From: Neoarius graeffei
Lineage: Eukaryota > Chordata > Actinopteri > Siluriformes > Ariidae
DNA length: 64,000 nucleotides
Direction of reading: 5' to 3'
NCBI RefSeq assembly: GCF_027579695.1
Contig: NC_083572.1
Span: 12,727,915-12,791,914 of the forward strand
In this document: positions 43,564-54,102 of the stretch, in pieces
How the letters are laid out: each line of letters starts with the position of its first letter
How positions within the stretch are numbered: the stretch's first letter is position 1
Translations under genes and position numbers: made by a program
The notes under the pieces: model-generated
Database searches by the model: none
Seen by the model: only the letters and a program-made list of their open reading frames with translations
Told to the model about the DNA's origin: nothing

Positions 43564-43942
43564 GGGCGGCACGGTGGTGTAGTGGTTAGCGCTGTCACCT
43601 CACAGCAAGAAGGTCCTGGGTTCGAGCCCCGGGGCCGGCGAGGGCCTTTCTGTGTGGAGTTTGCATGTTCTCCCCGTGTCCGCGTGGGTTTCCTCCGGGC
43701 GCTCCGGTTTCCCCCACAGTCCAAAGACATGCAGGTTAGGTTAACTGGTGACTCTAAATTGACCGTAGGTGTGAATGTGAGTGTGAATGGTTGTCTGTGT
43801 CTATGTGTCAGCCCTGTGATGACCTGGCGACTTGTCCAGGGTGTACCCCGCCTTTCGCCCGTAGTCAGCTGGGATAGGCTCCAGCTTGCCTGAGACCCTG
43901 TAGAACAGGATAAAGCAGCTAGAGATAATGAGATGAGATGAG
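43564..43942 (+). repeat. tRNA-derived SINE with 12-bp target duplication
   Basis: Nearly consensus copy flanked by ATAATTGATTTC at 43552-43563 and 43943-43954, 26 bp from the previous SINE's duplication. Confidence 0.95.
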
Positions 43943-44120
43943 ATAATTGATTTCAAAGCATCTCACAGAGTCTCAATGCTCTAACAATAAAAATAATAAT
44001 GATATGAACAAATAATACATTATAACAATAAAAGCGCATGTATATTAGTGTTTACATGGATTAAAAATTATGAAAACAGATTAATCGACACAAAGATTAG
44101 TATTCAAATTGTAAGAAAGC

Positions 44121-44130
<10 letters not shown>

Positions 44131-44153
<23 letters not shown>
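44131..44153. repeat. (AAT)n microsatellite
   Basis: Seven to eight AAT units. Confidence 0.9.
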
Positions 44154-44154
<1 letters not shown>

Positions 44155-44315
44155 CTCAAAGTATTCATTATTAACTCCAGACAAAGTTAAAATAATCAGA
44201 TAAATTCCTAATCATATTTGTGGAAGGAACACACACTCTCAGAAAATAAAGTTCATTATTGTACCTGTAGCAGTACAATGGCTTGTTACTAGAGCAGTAC
44301 CCTCTAAGGTACTTA

Positions 44316-45926
44316 CAGTGGTGCTTGAAAGTTTGTGAACCCTTTAGAATTTTCTATATTTCTACATAAATATGACCTAAAACAACATCAGATTTTCACA
44401 CAAGTCCTAAAAGTAGATAAAGAGAACCCAGTTAAACAAATGAGACAAAAATATTATACTTGGTCATTTATTTATTGAGGAAAATGATCCAATATTACAT
44501 CTCTGTGAGTGGCAAAAGTATGTGAACCTCTAGGATTAGCAGTTAATTTGAAGGTGAAATTAGAGTCAGGTGTTCTCAATCAATGGGATGACAATCAGGT
44601 GTGAGTGGGCACCCTGTTTTATTTAAAGAACAGGGATCTATCAAAGTCTGATCTTCACAACACATGTTTGTGGAAGTGTATCATGGCACAAACAAAGGAG
44701 ATTTCTGAGGACCTCAGAAAAAGCGTTGTTGATGCTCATCAGGCTGGAAAAGGTTACAAAACCATCTCTAAAGATTTTGGACTCCACCAATCCACAGTCA
44801 GACAGATTGTGTACAAATGGAGGAAATTCAAGACCATTGTTACCCTCCCCAGGAGTGGTCTACCAACAAAGATCACTCCAAGAGCAAGGCATGTAATAGT
44901 CAGCGAGGTCACAAAGGACCCCAGGGTAACTTCTAAGCAACTGAAGGCCTCTCTCACATTGGCTAATGTTAATGTTCATGAGTCCACCATCAGGAGAACA
45001 CTGAACAACAATGGGGTGCATGGCAGGGTTGCAAGGAGAAAGCCACTGCTCTCCAAAAAGAACATTGCTGCTCATCTACAGTTTGCTAAAGATCACATGG
45101 ACAAGCCAGAAGGCTATTGGAAAAATGTTTTGTGGACAGATGAGACCAAAATAGAATTTTTTGGTTTAAATGAGAAGCGTTATGTTTGGAGAAAGGAAAA
45201 TGCTGCATTCCAGCATAAGAACCTTATGCCATCTGTGAAACATGGTGGTGGTAGTATCATGGTTTGGGCCTGTTTTGCTGCATCTGCGCCAGGACGGCTT
45301 GCCATCATTGATGGAACAATGAATTCTGAATTATACCAGCAAATTCTAAAGGAAAATGTCAGGACATCTGTCCATGAACTGAATCTCAAGAGAAGGTGGG
45401 TCATGCAGCAAGACAACGACCCTAAGCACACAAGTTGTTCTACCAAAGAATGGTTAAAGAAGAATAAAGTTAATGTTTTGGAATGGCCAAGTCAAAGTCC
45501 TGACCTTAATCCAATTGAAGTGTTGTGGAAGGACCTGAAGCGAGCAGTTCATGTGAGGAAACCCACCAACATCCCAGAGTTGAAGCTGTTCTGTCCGGAG
45601 GAATAGGCTAAAATTCCTCCAAGCCGGTGTGCAGGACTGATCAACAGTTACCGGAAATGTTTAGTTGCAGTTATTGCTGCACAAGGGGGTCACACCAGAT
45701 ACTGAAAGCAAAGCTTCACAAACTTTTGCCACTCACAGATATGTAATATTACATCATTTTCCTCAATAAATAAATTACCAAGTATAATATTTTTTGTCTC
45801 ATTTCTTTAACTGGGTTCTCTTTATCTATTTTTAGGACTTGTGCGAAAATCTGATGATGTTTTAGGCCATATTTATGCAGAAATATAGAAAATTCTAAAG
45901 GGTTCACAAACTTTCAAGCACCACTG
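44316..45926 (+). mobile_element. Tc1 transposon, family A copy 2, 1611 bp, both ends intact
   Basis: Long terminal inverted repeats (about 210 bp, start CAGTGGTGCTTGAAAGTTTG) with TA at 44314-44315 and 45927-45928. Same length as the copy at 9802. Confidence 0.97.
44683..45705 (+). pseudogene. Tc1 transposase, family A, 340 codons with a single stop
   Basis: Start ATG at 44683 (MAQTKEISEDLRKSVVDAHQ); an earlier in-frame ATG at 44605 lies in untranslated sequence. There are two HTH motifs (GYKTISKDFGLHQSTVRQIV; RVTSKQLKASLTLANVNVHE) with a GRPR-like linker region between. The catalytic triad is DD34E: WTDETK, QQDNDPKH, SPDLNPIE. The only lesion is TAG at codon 308 (45604-45606), where the copy at 9802 has Trp (EEWAKIPPS). 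The frame then continues to GGHTRY and stop. The lesion removes only the last 33 residues, beyond the catalytic core, so partial function is conceivable but unproven. Confidence 0.95.
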
Positions 45927-46241
45927 TATTTGTACCCTTTATATACTGCTTGGGAACATATATGTACCTTTTTGGCTGTAAAAAGGTACATATAATTACC
46001 TCAAGGTCCAAAAATGAGCCGTAGGGGATACATTAGTGTAGATTGTACCTTGGGGGACAGAAATGGACTCCTACTGTAGCCCTATTGCTGACAGTGCACA
46101 GACCGATCAGTCCCACTTACTGTTCATTTATCACAATTACTTAAAAAAGTGACACAAATGTAAACAACGGTTAGATATTGTGTGATGTCAAATCTAGCTT
46201 GAATCTCAGTCTGAACATCTTTTCACAACGAACAAACAAGT

Positions 46242-46374
46242 CTCATCTCATCTCATTATCTCTAGCCGCTTTATCCTGTTCTACAGGGTCGCAGGCAAGC
46301 TGGAGCCTATCCCAGCTGACTACGGGTGAAAGGCGGGGTACACCCTGGACAAGTCGCCAGGTCATCACAGGGCT
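46242..46374 (-). repeat. 5'-truncated SINE with 12-bp target duplication
   Basis: Only the 3' 133 bp are present, flanked by GAACAAACAAGT at 46230-46241 and 46375-46386, so it was truncated when it integrated. Confidence 0.93.
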
Positions 46375-46375
46375 G

Positions 46376-47115
46376 AACAAACAAGTAAACAACTAAATAA
46401 AACCAAGGAAACAAAAACAAGCAAATTAATGAATAAATGAACAAACAAGTAGATAAATCAGTGTAAGAAAAAATGTAAACAAATATGCAAACAAACATAG
46501 AAAACCAAGGAAGCAGACAAATAAAAAAATGTAAATAAACTAAGAAAGCAAATAAAGGAAAGACACCTAAACAAATAAACAAAAGAAAGGAAACATGTAC
46601 AAATAGGTAAATGAAACCAAATACAAAACACACAAACAAGCAAATAAATGAATCAATTAGTAAATAAAGGAAAAATACATAAACAAATCAGCAAATAAAT
46701 AAATAAAACCAAGGAAGCACACAAACAAACAAAACAAACAAATGAATGAATGAATAAATCAATAAACAATCAAAACAAATAAATGAATGAATGAATGAAT
46801 CAGTAAACAAACAAACAAAACAACACAGAAAACCAAGGAAGCAGACAAATTTTAAAAATGTAAATAAACAAAGAAAGCAAATAAAGAAAAGACACTTAAA
46901 CAAAAAACAAAAGAAAGGAAACATGCACAAATAGGTAAATGAAACCAAATACAAAACACACAAACAAGCAAATAAATGAATCAATTAGTAAATAAAGGAA
47001 AAATGCATAAACAAATCAGCAAATAAGTAAATAAAAGGAAGCACACAAGCAGACAAAACAAACGACTGAATGAATGAATTAATTAATTAATTAATTAATC
47101 AGTAAATAAAGCAAA
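46376..47115. repeat. A-rich minisatellite built on AAACAAATAAA-type words
   Basis: Imperfect short repeats (AACAAACAAG, AAATAAATGAATG). A longer block (ATACAAAACACACAAACAAG...) occurs at about 46619 and again at about 46948, giving a roughly 328-bp duplication. The hydrophobic minus-strand frames here are by-products of the base composition. Confidence 0.8.
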
Positions 47116-47351
47116 GACACCAAAGCGTCAAATAAAGACGTCCTGACAGTTTAAATAATTTCTACTTTTATTTTAAAATACTCGAGTATAATTGAGTATG
47201 GACACTACTTCAACTTCACTTCAGTATAATTTTGACTAACCACGCCCACTCAATCCCATTCTGAAGTCCATTCTTTCATTAAAGTGTCATTTCTCTCCTT
47301 TTTCCTACGGAAGCCAAGAGAGGCCCTTCGTATTATCTTTTTTTATTCAGC

Positions 47352-50300
47352 TTGTTATCCTGAGATAATGACATAATTAATTCAGGATCTTGAGAAAACA
47401 ACACAACTAATTCGAGATCTCGAGAAAACAAAACCGTTATTCCGAGATAACGACATAATTAATTCGGGATCTCAAGAAAACAACACAACTAATTCGAGAT
47501 CTCGAGAAAACAAAACCGTTATTCCGAGATAACAACATAATTAATTCAGGATCTTGAGAAAACAACAGAACTAATTCGAGATCTCAAGAAAACAAAACCG
47601 TTATTCCGAGATAACAACATAATTAATTCAGGATCTCGAGAAAACAACACAACTAATTCGAGATCTCGAGAAAACAAAACCGTTATTCCAAGATAATGAC
47701 ATAATTAATTCGGGATCTCGAGAAAACAACACAACTAATTCGAGATCTCGAGAAAACAAAACCGTTATTCCGAGATAACAACATAATTAATTCAGGATCT
47801 TGAGAAAACAACAGAACTAATTCGAGATCTCGAGAAAACAAAACCGTTATTCCGAGATAACGACATAATTAATTCGGGATCTCAAGAAAACAACACAACT
47901 AATTCAAGATCTCGAGAAAACAAAACCGTTATTCCAAGATAACGACATAATTAATTCAGGATCTTGAGAAAACAACAGAACTAATTTGAGATCTCAAGAA
48001 AACAAAACCGTTATTCCGAGATAACGACATAATTAATTCAGGATCTCGAGAAAACAACACAACTAATTCAAGATCTCGAGAAAACAAAACCGTTATTCCG
48101 AGATAATGACATAATTAATTCGGGATCTTGAGAAAACAACACAACTAATTCGAGATCTCGAGAAAACAAAACCGTTATTCCGAGATAACGACATAATTAA
48201 TTCAGGATCTTGAGAAAACAACAGAACTAATTCGAGATCTCGAGAAAACAAAAACGTTATTCCGAGATAACGACATAATTAATTCGGGATCTCGAGAAAA
48301 CAACACAACTAATTCAAGATCTCGAGAAAACAAAACCGTTATTCCGAGATAACGACATAATTAATTCAGGATCTTGAGAAAACAACAGAACTAATTCGAG
48401 ATCTCAAGAAAACAAAACCGTTATTCCGAGATAACGACATAATTAATTCGGGATCTCGAGAAAACAACACAACTGATTCGAGATCTCGAGAAAACAAAAC
48501 CGTTATTCCGAGATAATGACATAATTAATTCGGGATCTCGAGAAAACAACACGACTAATTCGAGATCTCGAGAAAACAAAACCGTTATTCCGAGATAACG
48601 ACATAATTAATTCGGGATCTCGAGAAAACAACACGACTAATTCGAGATCTCGAGAAAACAAAACCGTTATTCCGAGATAACGACATAATTAATTCGGGAT
48701 CTCGAGAAAACAACACAACTAATTCGAGATCTCGAGAAAACAAAACCGATATTCCGAGATAACGACATAATTAATTCGGGATCTCGAGAAAACAACACAA
48801 CTAATTCGAGATCTCGAGAAAACAAAACCGTTATTCCGAGATAACGACATAATTAATTCGGGATCTCGAGAAAACAACACAACTAATTCGAGATCTCGAG
48901 AAAACAAAACCATTATTCCGAGATAACGACATAATTAATTCGGGATCTCGAGAAAACAACACAACTAATTCGAGATCTCGAGAAAACAAAACCGTTATTC
49001 CGAGATCACGACATAATTAATTCAGGATCTCGAGAAAACAACACAACTAATTCGAGATCTCGAGAAAACAAAACCGTTATTCCGAGATAACGACATAATT
49101 AATTCAGGATCTCGAGAAAACAACACAACTAATTCGAGATCTCGAGAAAACAAAACCGTTATTCCGAGATAACAACATAATTAATTCGGGATCTCGAGAA
49201 AACAACACAACTAATTCGAGATCTCGAGAAAACAAAACCGTTATTCCAAGATAACGACATAATTAATTCGGGATCTTGAGAAAACAACAGAACTAATTTT
49301 AGATCTCGAGAAAACAAAACCGTTATTCCGAGATAACGACATAATTAATTCGGGATCTCGAGAAAACAACACAACTAATTCGAGATCTCGAGAAAACAAA
49401 ACCGTTATTCCGAGATAACGACATAATTAATTCGGGATCTCGAGAAAACAACACAACTAATTCGAGATCTCGAGAAAACAAAACCGTTATTCCGAGATAA
49501 TGACATAATTAATTCGGGATCTCAAGAAAACAACACGACTAATTCGAGATCTCGAGAAAACACAACCGTTATTCCAAGATAACGACATAATTAATTCGGG
49601 ATCTTGAGAAAACAACAGAACTAATTTTAGATCTCGAGAAAACAAAACCGTTATTCCGAGATAACGACATAATTAATTCGGGATCTCGAGAAAACAACTA
49701 ATTCGAGATCTCGAGAAAACAAAACCGTTATTCCGAGATAACGACATAATTAATTCGGGATCTCGAGAAAACAACACAACTAATTCGAGATCTCGAGAAA
49801 ACAAAACCGTTATTCCGAGATAACGACATAATTAATTCAGGATCTTGAGAAAACAACAGAACTAATTCGAGATCTCGAGAAAACAAAACCGTTATTCCAA
49901 GATAACGACATAATTAATTCGGGATCTCAAGAAAACAACACAACTAATTCAAGATCTCGAGAAAACAAAACCATTATTCCGAGATAACGACATAATTAAT
50001 TCAGGATCTTGAGAAAACAACACAACTGATTCGAGATCTCGAGAAAACAAAACCGTTATTCCGAGATAACGACATAATTAATTCAGGATCTCGAGAAAAC
50101 AACACAACTAATTCGAGATCTCGAGAAAACAAAACCGTTATTCCGAGATAACGACATAATTAATTCGGGATCTCGAGAAAACAACACAACTAATTCGAGA
50201 TCTCGAGAAAACAAAACCGTTATTCCGAGATAACGACATAATTAATTCAGGATCTCGAGAAAACAACACAACTAATTCGAGATCTCGAGAAAACAAAACC

Positions 50301-50790
50301 GTTATTCCAAGATAACGACATAATTAATTCGGGATCTCGAGAAAACAACACAACTAATTCGAGATCTTGAGAAAACAAAACCGTTATTCCGAGATAACAA
50401 CATAATTAATTCAGGATCTCGAGAAAACAACACAACTAATTTGAGATCTTGAGAAAACAAAACCGTTATTCCGAGATAACAACATAATTAATTCAGGATC
50501 TCGAGAAAACAACACAACTAATTCGAGATCTTGAGAAAACAAAACCGTTATTCCGAGATAACGACATAATTAATTCAGGATCTCGAGAAAACAACACAAC
50601 TAATTCGAGATCTCGAGAAAACAAAACCGTTATTCCGAGATAACGACATAATTAATTCGGGATCTCGAGAAAACAACACAACTAATTCGAGAGCTTGAGA
50701 AAACAAAACCGTTATTCCGAGATAACGACATAATTAATTCAGGATCTCGAGAAAACAACACAACTAATTCGAGAGCTTGAGAAAACAAAA
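47352..50790. repeat. 82-bp tandem array, 42 units
   Basis: The unit reads CCGTTATTCCGAGATAACGA, then CATAATTAATTCGGGATCTC, GAGAAAACAACACAACTAAT and TCGAGATCTCGAGAAAACAAAA. From 47434 to 50791 the distance is 3357 bp, which equals 41 units of 82 less 5 bp; one unit near 49695 lacks ACACA. A variant first unit precedes them. Each unit has three related sub-blocks starting ATTCCGAGAT, ATTCGGGATC and ATTCGAGATC. The repeated AGATCTCGAG contains overlapping BglII and XhoI sites. Confidence 0.97.
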
Positions 50791-50944
50791 CCGTTATTTC
50801 GAGATCTCGAGAAAACAAAACAATTATTTCATGATCTCGAGTAAACAGCTGAGAAATGGTTCATTCAGGTGCGCCAAGAGACTTGTGATATGCTGACTTT
50901 GGGGCTATTTCTCATTCTGTATAGACGCAACTTTGGTCATTAGA

Positions 50945-51130
50945 ATGTCTGGAATAATCGATCACCTAATAAGGCAATATTTTGATCAGGGGTTGACGCA
51001 GGGAGAGATTGTATTAAGTCTTTTAATAAGGGATAATTTCAAAATTAGTCCGCGGCACCTCCGCAGAAGACTGGCCCGGCTTCGTCTCTACCGACGGAGA
51101 TACAGTGATCCAGCTGAGATCATGAAATAA
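50945..51130 (+). pseudogene. Transposase N-terminal fragment (HTH-like)
   Basis: The frame from the ATG at 50945 reads MSGIIDHLIRQYFDQGLTQG, then EIVLSLLIRDNFKISPRHLR and RRLARLRLYRRRYSDPAEIM, and stops where the right terminal repeat begins. It has a helix-turn-helix look (LTQGEIVLSLL...ISPRHLRRRLARL) and a basic tail. I recall this as the N-terminus of fish proteins with an integrase core, but the core is absent here. The preceding in-frame ATG at 50933 adds four residues and is less likely. Confidence 0.65.
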
Positions 51131-51379
51131 TTGTTTTGTTTTCTCGAGATCTCGAATTAGTTGTGTTGTTTTCTCGAGATCCTGAATTAATTATGTCGTT
51201 ATCTCGGGATAACAAGGTGAATAAAAAAAAGGATTATATGAAGGGCCTCTCTCGGCTTCCGTATTTTTCCACCACGCGCACATCACTTTATTTTTTTCAT
51301 CCTCCAAAACAAGTGGTGGCGCTGTTGAATTCAGTTTGTCGAACATCCGGGTCAAACAAAATTAATAAACAAAGAGGAA

Positions 51380-51500
51380 AGGCTGTGTTCCAATCGCGTG
51401 CTTACTTGCTACACATGCATTCTATGTAAGGTATTGATGGAAATGTCATTATGCACACTATGTAGTGCTCTAGATAGTCAAAATGGAGTCGTTTGGGATT
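51380..51500. repeat. Probable MITE fragment
   Basis: GGCTGTGTTCCAATCGCGTG...GGAGTCGTTTGGGATTCAG resembles the end of a fish MITE whose termini carry 'tgtgttccaa'. The rest of 51271-52000 has no assignable feature; it should contain the 5' flank of the HIT-like gene. Confidence 0.35.
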
Positions 51501-52016
51501 CAGGACAAACTCCAACTCAAGAGTTTCATCATTTGAGCTCCGGTCATTTTAATGAAGGTTTTCTTCTTCAAAAGTTTGTTTGGAAGTTCAGCGATTTGGT
51601 GTATCATATTTAGCAGTGTTTTACGGAGGTAGGCTTCGTCATTTAATTAATATCAAACAACAAAAAATGTCAAAAATGACTAAAATCAGACATGACTGGA
51701 TATATTTGTGTTTATTTCCGGATATTAGACTGTTTTTTGTTTTGGTTCAACAGATTTTCATTGATACTTCAGTATTTCATGCTAATTCAAATATTTAATC
51801 TTTTTAAACATTTTTAGTATGTTAAGTGTTGGTTTAATATTAATTAAGGGAATGTTACCATTGGTGGTTCAAGAGTGACATCATCTAAACAAACACATCT
51901 TGACTTCCACAATGAAAATTATTTTCTTTCAACCTGCTTCTTTCTAAAATAAATAAGTAAAACTTGTTGTTGTGGTTATGTACAATACATTTTCCCAAAA
52001 CAGAACATCATCCAGC

Positions 52017-52946
52017 ATGTCCTGCCCAGAGAATTACGTGATTTGGAAATCAGGTCACGTAAAGGCGTACCTTCATCCTTCTCCATGGACTCCAGGGGCC
52101 ACAGTCGTGACCCACAATCCCCCTGAAACCCCAAACAACCTTTTCCGCTTATCCGAATCCTCCTTCCTGAGCCTTCTCTTGGGAGCACGGGCAGTCGGAG
52201 ATCTCCTCTGCAAGCGTCTCTGCGTCCAGCGCTGCGCTCTCGTCTACAAACCCGATTGTGATCACAGCACACCTGCAAATCTGCTGCTTCTTCCTCTTCA
52301 TGGCTTGGAGGACAAGTGGAGGCCGCATCTGGCTCCTGAGGAAGACTTTCAGCCTTATGATCCCGGCTATATAACTTCCAAAAGCGGTCCACGATGGACT
52401 GATCTTAACCTGGAAGCTGTTAAAGGTAGAATTCGGGTCAGACTGCCTTCTCCAGACGCCCCTCTTAACTACACGTTCCTTGGAGAACCGTCACACCCAG
52501 GGTTGTTTTCTCGTATCGTACGAGGAGAGGAGAAGCAGTGGAGGGTTTGGGAGGATGAAGGCCATGTTGCCTTTCTCACACCATTCCCCAACACTCCAGG
52601 TCTCACGGTGGTGATTCCACGCAAACCGCTCACCAGTGACATCCTCCGACTAGAGGATGGGGATTACACAGAGCTGGTGCTGGCAACCCGGAAGGTCGCG
52701 AGGTTCCTAGAAGAAGCACTGGGAGCATGGGGAGTGGGGGTCATATTTGAGGGGTTTGAAATTGACTATGCTCATGCTAAACTGATTCCTTTGGTTTCAC
52801 CACCAGGCAATGTGACGCAGAGTGATGTGTGCTCAGTACCAGAGTTTTATGATGTGTATCCCGGGTTTGTGAGCTCAGCTAACGGGCCGCCAGCTAGTTC
52901 TGCACATTTAAGTCAGATCCATGACAAAATCACCAAAACGTCCTAA
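52017..52946 (+). CDS. Tandem HIT-like domain protein, 309 aa
   Basis: Start MSCPENYVIWKSGHVKAYLH; an upstream in-frame ATG at 51972 is separated by an acceptor-like TTTTCCCAAAACAG, so 52017 is preferred. Two halves resemble each other and the histidine-triad fold. Residues 7-97 run YVIWKSGHVKAYLHPSPWTP...NLLLLPLHG. Residues 175-262 run WRVWEDEGHVAFLTPFPNTP...GLTVVIPRKPLTS...FEIDYAHAKLIPL. HIT hydrolases use H-x-H-x-H. Here the second half has Tyr251, His253 and Lys255, so only the central His (the usual nucleophile) remains; the first half has none. A two-domain HIT layout recalls GalT and Ap4A phosphorylase, but those signatures are not seen. The role is unknown: perhaps a weak nucleotide hydrolase or a binding protein. 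GC-rich, intron-free coding here contrasts with its AT-rich flanks. No signal peptide. Confidence 0.75.
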   Translation: MSCPENYVIWKSGHVKAYLHPSPWTPGATVVTHNPPETPNNLFRLSESSFLSLLLGARAVGDLLCKRLCVQRCALVYKPDCDHSTPANLLLLPLHGLEDKWRPHLAPEEDFQPYDPGYITSKSGPRWTDLNLEAVKGRIRVRLPSPDAPLNYTFLGEPSHPGLFSRIVRGEEKQWRVWEDEGHVAFLTPFPNTPGLTVVIPRKPLTSDILRLEDGDYTELVLATRKVARFLEEALGAWGVGVIFEGFEIDYAHAKLIPLVSPPGNVTQSDVCSVPEFYDVYPGFVSSANGPPASSAHLSQIHDKITKTS

Positions 52947-53103
52947 GATTCATATTTACATGTCCTGTCCACTCTTGGCAGTGAAGTGTATGCACTTTGA
53001 GCGAATTTTTTTTTTTTTCTTCTGATCCCTGGACAGAGAGACCAATTTTTTAACACCTGGACACCTTTTATATCGGGCATAAACAGTAATTAGCCATGTT
53101 TGA

Positions 53104-53109
53104 AATAAA
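53104..53109 (+). terminator. Poly(A) signal of the HIT-like gene
   Basis: AATAAA 157 nt after the stop, followed by a GT-rich stretch (TTTTCAGTTTGTGGTG). Confidence 0.65.
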
Positions 53110-53500
53110 ATCCCCAAATATTTTCAGTTTGTGGTGATTTAAAATTGTACATGTAATTGCTGAAGTAATTCATGTCATTGTAATTCAAATGTCATATCGA
53201 CCTTAGTTTAATACTTACATTAAAGTGCTGATGACACGTTTTTGACATCTTTGGCGATGTTTTATAACATAAAAAGTAATTCCCGATGATCCATATATTA
53301 ATTCATGAAGGCGCCTATTTTACAAGTTATGATAAAAAACGCGGCTATTTGGGCAAATTTGACGGGGCTGCAGCACCCAGGAGACGAAAGAGGAGGAGGA
53401 GCTATATGACGTCAGCGAAAGAACCTTCCTCCTAACTTACCAGTTTGTTGTTGATGCGACAGGTGTTCAGTTTATCATTATTAGTATTATTATTATACAT

Positions 53501-53504
<4 letters not shown>

Positions 53505-53552
<48 letters not shown>
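53505..53552. repeat. (TA)n microsatellite
   Basis: About 24 TA units immediately before the THAP start codon. Confidence 0.95.
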
Positions 53553-53555
<3 letters not shown>

Positions 53556-54102
53556 TTCGCGTTGTGTTGCCGGCTTTTGCTCCAAAACCTACAAGGATGG
53601 GGTAAGTTTATTCAAGTTTCCCAGCGATCCCGAGCTGCATGCAAAGTGGGTGAAGCAAGTCAGGCGCACTCGTGACAATTGGGAGCCCTCACCAACATCC
53701 GTCCTGTGCTCTGAACACTTCGATTTGGATTGTTTTGACACCCTTCCCAGCTTAAAAGAATCTCTTGGGTGTTCAGTTCAGCACAAACGTGTGTTACTAC
53801 CATCAGCAGTGCCTACACAGTGTTGCCAGATTGGGAGGTTTCCCGCCCAGTTGAGCGGTTTCAAGTGCATTTTGGTGGGTTTTGAACATATTTTGGGCTG
53901 GAAACGTCAGCAGTATCTGTTGCCAGATACTGCTGAAGTTTTCCAGCCCAAAATATGTTCAAAACCCACCAAAATGCACTTGAAACCGCCCAACTGGGTG
54001 GGATTCCTCCCAATCTGGCAACACTGCCAGTATTCCGGAGGGGGTCTACTAGTAACTATGCCGGATCCAAAGACAGTCCTCCTGTCAGAACATGTGTTGT
54101 GA
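53551..54102 (+). pseudogene. THAP-domain protein of a Kolobok-like element, interrupted
   Basis: MPSRCVAGFCSKTYKDG begins a THAP zinc finger with C5, C10, C53 and H56 (C-x4-C ... C-x2-H). It has the invariant Pro24 and Trp33 regions (FKFPSD, KWVKQVRR) and closes with LLPSAVPT, the AVPTIF box. At that point a hairpin MITE (53818-54026) is inserted. Beyond it the original frame resumes as VFRRGSTSNYAGSKDSPPVR and CVVKRHMIK. THAP domains bind DNA and serve as the recognition domain of P- and Kolobok-type transposases. No catalytic domain follows before the element's end, so the gene is both internally deleted and disrupted. The open frame across the MITE is accidental. Confidence 0.85.
53818..54026. 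mobile_element. Hairpin MITE, 209 bp, in the THAP coding region
   Basis: Starts CAGTGTTGCCAGATTGGG and ends with its complement. The two arms (about 101 bp each) are complementary almost throughout, with a loop of a few bases at about 53920. No clean target duplication is visible. Confidence 0.85.

Larger units (their letters stand above)
44230..46100. repeat. MITE split by a Tc1 element
   Basis: Left part 44230-44315 (ACACTCTCAGAAAATAAAG, TATTGTACC) and right part 45929-46100 (TGTACCTTGGGGGACAGAAA, ending TTGCTGACAGTG) form one common fish MITE, with inverted ends CACTCTCAG / CACTGTCAG, when the Tc1 is removed. Confidence 0.6.
47306..51263. mobile_element. DNA transposon with one terminal repeat expanded into a 42-unit array
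   Basis: The ends are TACGGAAGCCAAGAGAGGCC and, inward from the right, TACGGAAGCCGAGAGAGGCC. They are flanked by TTTTTCC at 47299-47305 and 51264-51270. Both terminal repeats proceed through a TTATTCA segment into the same 82-bp unit. The left repeat holds 42 copies, the right holds one (inverted, about 51136-51222). Between them is about 270 bp of unique sequence with a transposase N-terminal fragment. From memory I associate that fragment with integrase-core (IS3EU-like) transposases of fish; this is not verified. Confidence 0.85.

Noticed and set aside
43113-43893. Long open frames through the SINEs here and at 24228, 25582, 35862 and other copies
   Set aside because: The same peptide recurs in every SINE copy; these are non-coding Pol III-type repeats.
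46307-46984. Hydrophobic membrane-like proteins on the minus strand
   Set aside because: They are the complement of an A-rich AAACAAATAAA minisatellite; composition explains the Phe/Leu/Cys content.
48719-48913. Open frames inside the 82-bp array
   Set aside because: They arise because some units lack stops in one frame and only re-read the repeat; no start context or domain.
47352-50790. Regular repeats resembling a CRISPR array
   Set aside because: There are no unique spacers; every base of the 82-bp unit repeats, and the context is a vertebrate transposon.
51972-52016. Longer N-terminus for the HIT-like protein
   Set aside because: An acceptor-like TTTTCCCAAAACAG lies between the two ATGs, and the extra residues do not resemble the domain.
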